From NCBI GenBank assembly GCA_036495025.1, contig DASXNO010000290.1, positions 1 to 16,404 of the forward strand: a stretch of DNA of 16,404 nt, in the 5' to 3' direction. Below are positions 14,787-16,404 of this stretch, piece after piece (position 1 is the first letter of the stretch; each line of letters starts with the position of its first letter). Both the position numbers and the translations under genes were made by a program. The notes below the pieces were generated by a model that worked only from the letters and a program-made list of their open reading frames with translations, was not told the DNA's origin and made no database searches. This DNA is from JAOPZY01 sp036495025. Lineage in GTDB: Bacteria > Actinomycetota > CADDZG01 > JAHWKV01 > JAOPZY01.

Positions 14787-15617
14787 TCAGAGCCTGGGCA
14801 GGCCCTCCTCGACGGGGCCGAGCGGGAAGGCGGCGTCGATGCGGTCGATCTCATCGGGCTCGAGCTTGACGTCGGCCGCCCCGGCGTTCTCCTCCACGTG
14901 GGCGACGGTGGAGGCCTTCGGGATGGTGAAGGTCCCGGGTTTGCGGAGGAGGAACCGCAGCGCCACCTGGCGAGGCGTCGCGCCGTGCGCAGCGGCTATC
15001 TCCCGCAGGACGGGGTGGTCGTCCCGGAAGTCGCCCTGCCCGAAGGGGCTGTAGCCGACGACGGCCACGTCGAAGGCGAAGCAGTCGTCGATCAGGCGGT
15101 GTTCGATCCAGCGCTCCTTCAGGTGGTAGAGGACCTGGTCGCAGGCGACGCCCTCCGGCCGTCCCAGGGCGACCGCCTCGTCGAGCAGCTCCCCCGCGAA
15201 GTTCGAGACGCCGAAGGCCCGGATCTTGCCCTCGTCCATGAGGCGCCGGAACCCCTTCATCGTCTCCTCGAGGGGATGGTAGCTGGGGGAGTGCAGGAGG
15301 TAGACGTCGAGCCAGTGGGTCCGGAGGCGGCGCAGGCTCCGATCGCACGCCTCGACGGTGCCCCGGTAGGTCGCGTTCGAGGGCAGCACCTTCGACACGA
15401 GGAAGACCTCGTCCCGCCGGCCCCGGATGGCGTCGCCGACGACCTGCTCGACGGCCCCGCCGCCATACATCTCGGCGGTGTCGATGTGGGTCATCCCCAG
15501 ATCGAGGCCCCGCTGCAGGGCGGCGATGGACTCCGCCCGGTCTCGCTCCATCCTCCACGTGCCCTGGCCGATGATGGGCACCATGACCCGGGAGGGGCCG
15601 AACGGTCGTCGCTCCAT
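14787..15617 (-). CDS. Aldo/keto reductase
   Basis: This 276-residue protein has the AKR TIM-barrel pattern with the full catalytic tetrad: Asp and Tyr in HIDTAEMYGGG (about 45-53), Lys in FLVSKVLP (about 76), and His in DVYLLHSPS (about 109). NADPH-binding elements near the C-terminus include FTIPKASTVAHVEEN. Family members reduce aldehydes and ketones with NADPH; the substrate here cannot be predicted. GGAGG eight bases before the ATG supports the start. It starts 31 bp after the Panacea-fusion gene and may share its transcript. A GC palindrome (GGCGGCGCCGCC) lies just after its stop, near 14764-14775. Confidence 0.92.
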   Translation of the reverse strand: MERRPFGPSRVMVPIIGQGTWRMERDRAESIAALQRGLDLGMTHIDTAEMYGGGAVEQVVGDAIRGRRDEVFLVSKVLPSNATYRGTVEACDRSLRRLRTHWLDVYLLHSPSYHPLEETMKGFRRLMDEGKIRAFGVSNFAGELLDEAVALGRPEGVACDQVLYHLKERWIEHRLIDDCFAFDVAVVGYSPFGQGDFRDDHPVLREIAAAHGATPRQVALRFLLRKPGTFTIPKASTVAHVEENAGAADVKLEPDEIDRIDAAFPLGPVEEGLPRL

Positions 15618-15648
15618 ATACGCGCCCTCCTGTGGGGCCTCGCCGGGG

Positions 15649-16404
15649 TCAGTCCGACCCGTCCTCCTCGGGGACGTAGGGCAGGATCTCGTCGACGGCC
15701 CACACCGTGCACCGGCTCTCGCTCTCCAGTGAGAACCACGTACCCAGTGCCGGGACGGGCCATTCCGTCTTCAGCAGATGCAGCCGGGTGCCGGGGATGC
15801 GGTGGAAGCCGTCGGGCCACCGGGCGAGCGCCCAGCCGATGCCGGCGAGCACCTCGGGAGCCCGGGGGTACGAAGCCCGGAGGTCGTCGGTCTGGCATTC
15901 GTAGGCGACGGTGCGCAGTACCCGCTCACCCCCGCCGGACCCCCGCCGCCGGGAACTCCCGTTGCCGGCGAGCCCGAGGTCGGCTGCGAGCCTTGCCCCT
16001 CGATCGAGCTCGGCCCGGTTGGGGGTGGCCGTGGAGAGGAATGCCGACTCGTAGGGGATCTCCTCGCGCTCCGCTGTGAGCTGCCATCCGAGGACGTTCG
16101 TGTGCGAATGACCGCGCAGGGCGCCGGCGACATCGGCAACCATCGTCAGCTCGGTTTCGGTGAAGTCCTCCTCCCTCGGCGGACGCACCGCCAGCAGCCG
16201 GTGCTGGAGGTGCCCGAGGTACCCACGGGTCTCGAGCGTCGCCTCGCCCCGGTCGACCAGGCCCTGGCGGACCGCGAGCAGGCTCCGGGGCGCGGGCGCG
16301 CGGGGAAGCCGTTCGTACGCGGCACCGCTGATGGCAGCACCGTGGCGTTTGTAGTGCAGGTGGTCCGCGAAGAACAGCGCCTTGTTGAGCTTGGTGGCGC
16401 CGTA
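15649..16404 (-). CDS. Panacea (DUF4065) domain protein fused to a possible RelE/ParE-like domain; N-terminus off the window
   Basis: The minus-strand frame is open from the right edge to TGA at 15649, giving 251 visible residues. The visible start YGATKLNKALFFADHLHYKR and the following ISGAAYERLPRAPAPRSLLA match the Panacea/DUF4065 (SocA-like) domain, usually preceded by about 20-25 residues that lie outside the window. Panacea runs to about residue 125 (GWQLTAEREEIPYESAFLS). A Gly/Ser/Arg-rich linker (about 145-160) leads to a second domain of about 85 residues: VLRTVAYECQTDDLRASYPR, ALARWPDGFHRIPGTRLHLL, and FSLESESRCTVWAVDEI. Panacea is known as an antitoxin domain able to pair with many toxins. 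The second domain resembles RelE/ParE toxins in layout, but this is tentative. The GTG at 16188 is internal to Panacea and is not the start. Confidence 0.75.
   Translation of the reverse strand, partial: YGATKLNKALFFADHLHYKRHGAAISGAAYERLPRAPAPRSLLAVRQGLVDRGEATLETRGYLGHLQHRLLAVRPPREEDFTETELTMVADVAGALRGHSHTNVLGWQLTAEREEIPYESAFLSTATPNRAELDRGARLAADLGLAGNGSSRRRGSGGGERVLRTVAYECQTDDLRASYPRAPEVLAGIGWALARWPDGFHRIPGTRLHLLKTEWPVPALGTWFSLESESRCTVWAVDEILPYVPEEDGSD

Noticed and set aside
16146..16340. 64-codon minus-strand frame as a separate small gene
   Set aside because: The Panacea frame runs straight through this region with recognisable family motifs; this frame is a low-complexity shadow.

Overview
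The window is gene-dense, very GC-rich DNA in which every real gene belongs to a family typical of Actinomycetota: an XPB/Ssl2-type helicase-associated protein, a ScbR/ArpA-like TetR regulator, an AfsA-like protein, a DUF3558-like lipoprotein, large FtsX-type ABC permeases, an Ada-AlkA fusion and a UnbU-like RnfD/NqrB membrane protein. The composition and the AfsA/ArpA pair point to a filamentous or related soil actinomycete, but the genus cannot be named from this sequence alone. No rRNA, tRNA, CRISPR array, transposase or phage gene was recognised.

Layout. 1-2489 (minus) is the 3'-truncated helicase-associated gene. 2490-2775 is a divergent intergenic region. 2776-4767 (plus) is a soluble PAS-GGDEF-EAL protein, convergent with a TetR regulator (4784-5467, minus). 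That regulator is divergent from an AfsA/ScbA homologue (5547-6524, plus), giving the classic gamma-butyrolactone receptor/synthase pair. 6525-6732 holds two inverted repeats, one a 17-bp stem. A secreted lipoprotein follows (6733-7311, plus).

Everything from 7342 to the right edge is on the minus strand. In order of transcription (right to left) it is: a Panacea-domain protein with an extra C-terminal domain, running off the right edge; an aldo/keto reductase; a 41-residue single-pass membrane protein followed by a 46-bp near-perfect palindrome; ada-alkA and ogt, translationally coupled by an ATGA overlap; an ABC ATPase and FtsX-type permease, preceded by a strikingly AT-rich promoter region; and a UnbU-like membrane protein.

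Modules that work together: (i) AfsA-like synthase plus ArpA-like receptor, a quorum or hormone switch; (ii) Ada-AlkA plus Ogt, repair of alkylated DNA; (iii) ABC ATPase plus MacB/FtsX-like permease. The most unusual items are the Panacea fusion, the EAL protein with an eroded GGDEF domain, the unannotated small membrane protein with its adjoining palindrome, and the structured DNA downstream of the AfsA gene.
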